Positions 62,801 to 64,000 of a DNA stretch of 64,000 bases are shown here, piece after piece (positions within the stretch are counted from its first letter, which is position 1; the number at the start of each line of letters is the position of its first letter). The position numbers were made by a program, and so were the translations under genes. The notes under the pieces were generated by a model. The model made no database searches, was not told the DNA's origin, and saw only the letters and a list, made by a program, of their open reading frames with translations. The stretch is from Rostratula benghalensis (taxonomy: Eukaryota > Chordata > Aves > Charadriiformes > Rostratulidae): the NCBI GenBank assembly GCA_013399305.1, contig VXAI01000009.1:1154324-1218323 (forward strand), written 5' to 3'.

Positions 62801-64000
62801 AGAAAGTTGTTTCTGTTTTACCTCAAATTGGGATACTGAGTCATCCATACTCTCTCCTCCTGACAGCACCACTCCTTTTCTCCCTCACTCACCAGTTCTG
62901 TGGCTGTATTACAACAAGTGGACATGCTGCTGGATCTGGAATAGAAACATACTTTGCAACTGCATGGCCTTTGCCTTCACAAAAATGTTTTCTCCTGGAT
63001 TATGACTTGATCTCAGCTCTGTGGCATAAAACCAAGAGAAAGAACACCTGTGCATGCAGATAGCAAGGCAAAGAGGAGACTTAGCAAGAGAAAGTAACAG
63101 AGAAAGGATGAGGCAATCACAGGGAGAATAAATTTAATATTGATTTGATAAGTTGCATTTAAAGAAAGAGCATGTTGTCAGATGCAATGATGGCCACTAC
63201 CAGATGTCTACCCTTTCACTACGTGTACAAAGAATAATACTCATTGTAAAACTTGGTGGAAAACAAAAGAAAGAGAAAAAGTTTATCTATGCATCTCTTG
63301 AGTTGTTGACTTGAAAATAAGAAACAAAGGAGCTTATGCTGCAATAGAAAATTTAAACTGGCGGGTGTTTTGTGACAATTTATAATGTAACATCAGTTAT
63401 TTGTACAGGAGGAAAAGGATTGTGTGCAATGGGACAGGCTTCTGCCAAACATTTGATGTTCAGATGTACAGTCTGAGAGGTTTTTTCCACAGCTTTCTAC
63501 TTCCAAGAAGGAAGGAAATTATTAGGCTTTCTCATGGGCCTCTAGTTACTCAAAATAATTTTAAAAATTCAGATCAATTGAGTTTTCCATTTACATTTGA
63601 GATTATTGCAAACTGAAATTTCTCTCCCACAGTAGAAGACTTCTCCTGAATCCAACTATTTAACAAAACATCAGGAGTTCTGGTGAAATTTCTATCTCTG
63701 AAAAAAAAAAAACTTGACATTTTATATTCCCTTTCTCTCCCACAAAGGAGACTTGGGGGAAAGAAAATACCATTTCTGATAACATCAGATGGCAATCAAC
63801 ATTGCAGCTGAGAGATGGTGTTCACCTAAGGAGCTGGAGGATAAAGAAAAATGTGGGCAAGCAATACCCCTAAGGAGTTTCAATTAGATTTGGTTAAGAG
63901 AAAAGTATGCCAATTAAGAAAAAGTGCATTTTTTCTGCTGAAAATTATAAGGTTTAATCCAGCTTTAAAGTTGTCAGCTAATATCTATCAATGACTCTTT
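62801..64000. other. Intergenic DNA after the LTR
   Basis: The left part may still belong to the LTR, whose upstream edge I could not place. No exon is recognised to the end of the window. Confidence 0.5.

Noticed and set aside
1..64000. tRNA genes, microRNA precursors, CRISPR arrays, bacterial-type operons
   Set aside because: No cloverleaf, long stable hairpin or regularly spaced repeat was found by reading, and the window is vertebrate chromosomal DNA.
31010..64000. NKX2-1 exons on the right flank
   Set aside because: No translation matches its TN motif or homeodomain and no CpG island occurs beyond 32 kb.

Overview
The window looks like bird nuclear DNA. It has several 5'-truncated CR1 LINE copies ending in the avian-type tail of repeated ATTCTATG units, at least one ERVL-like solo LTR, a CpG-depleted AT-rich background, and one vertebrate homeobox gene. 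Two runs of N (11465-11637 and 25645-25756) are assembly gaps. I cannot name the species. The CR1 and LTR types make me lean towards a neoavian bird, but that is a weak inference.

The only protein-coding gene I can support is NKX2-8 (Nkx2.8), at 28632-30406 on the + strand. It has two coding exons joined by a 1058-bp intron and encodes 238 residues. The protein has the amino-terminal TN motif, an NK2-class homeodomain with Tyr54, the NK2-specific domain and the conserved carboxy terminus. A TATA box lies about 180 bp before the start codon, inside a perfect 16-bp palindrome made of two opposed forkhead-type half sites. An NK2-type CACTTGA site lies about 75 bp upstream of that, and a 13-codon uORF lies in the predicted leader. 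A poly(A) signal lies 368 bp after the stop codon.

Region by region: 1-24.2 kb is gene-poor DNA with a MIR-like SINE relic, CR1 pieces, an N gap and an old LINE-derived segment near 18.4 kb that keeps an open frame and CpGs. From 24.3 to 27.6 kb is a cluster of CpG-rich blocks with no recognisable exon, probably regulatory DNA or unannotated promoters of the NKX2-8 domain. From 28.3 to 31 kb is NKX2-8 with its promoter and CpG-rich second exon. From 31 to 64 kb is gene-poor DNA with three younger CR1 copies, one ancient CR1 relic and two LTRs.

In other vertebrates the order is PAX9 - NKX2-8 - NKX2-1, so with NKX2-8 on the + strand PAX9 is expected to the left and NKX2-1 to the right. I see no exon of either in the window, so most of it would be the regulatory interval between these genes. 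I found no new multi-gene system. The best leads are the NKX2-8 promoter architecture, the upstream CpG cluster and the possibly co-opted LINE fragment near 18.4 kb.
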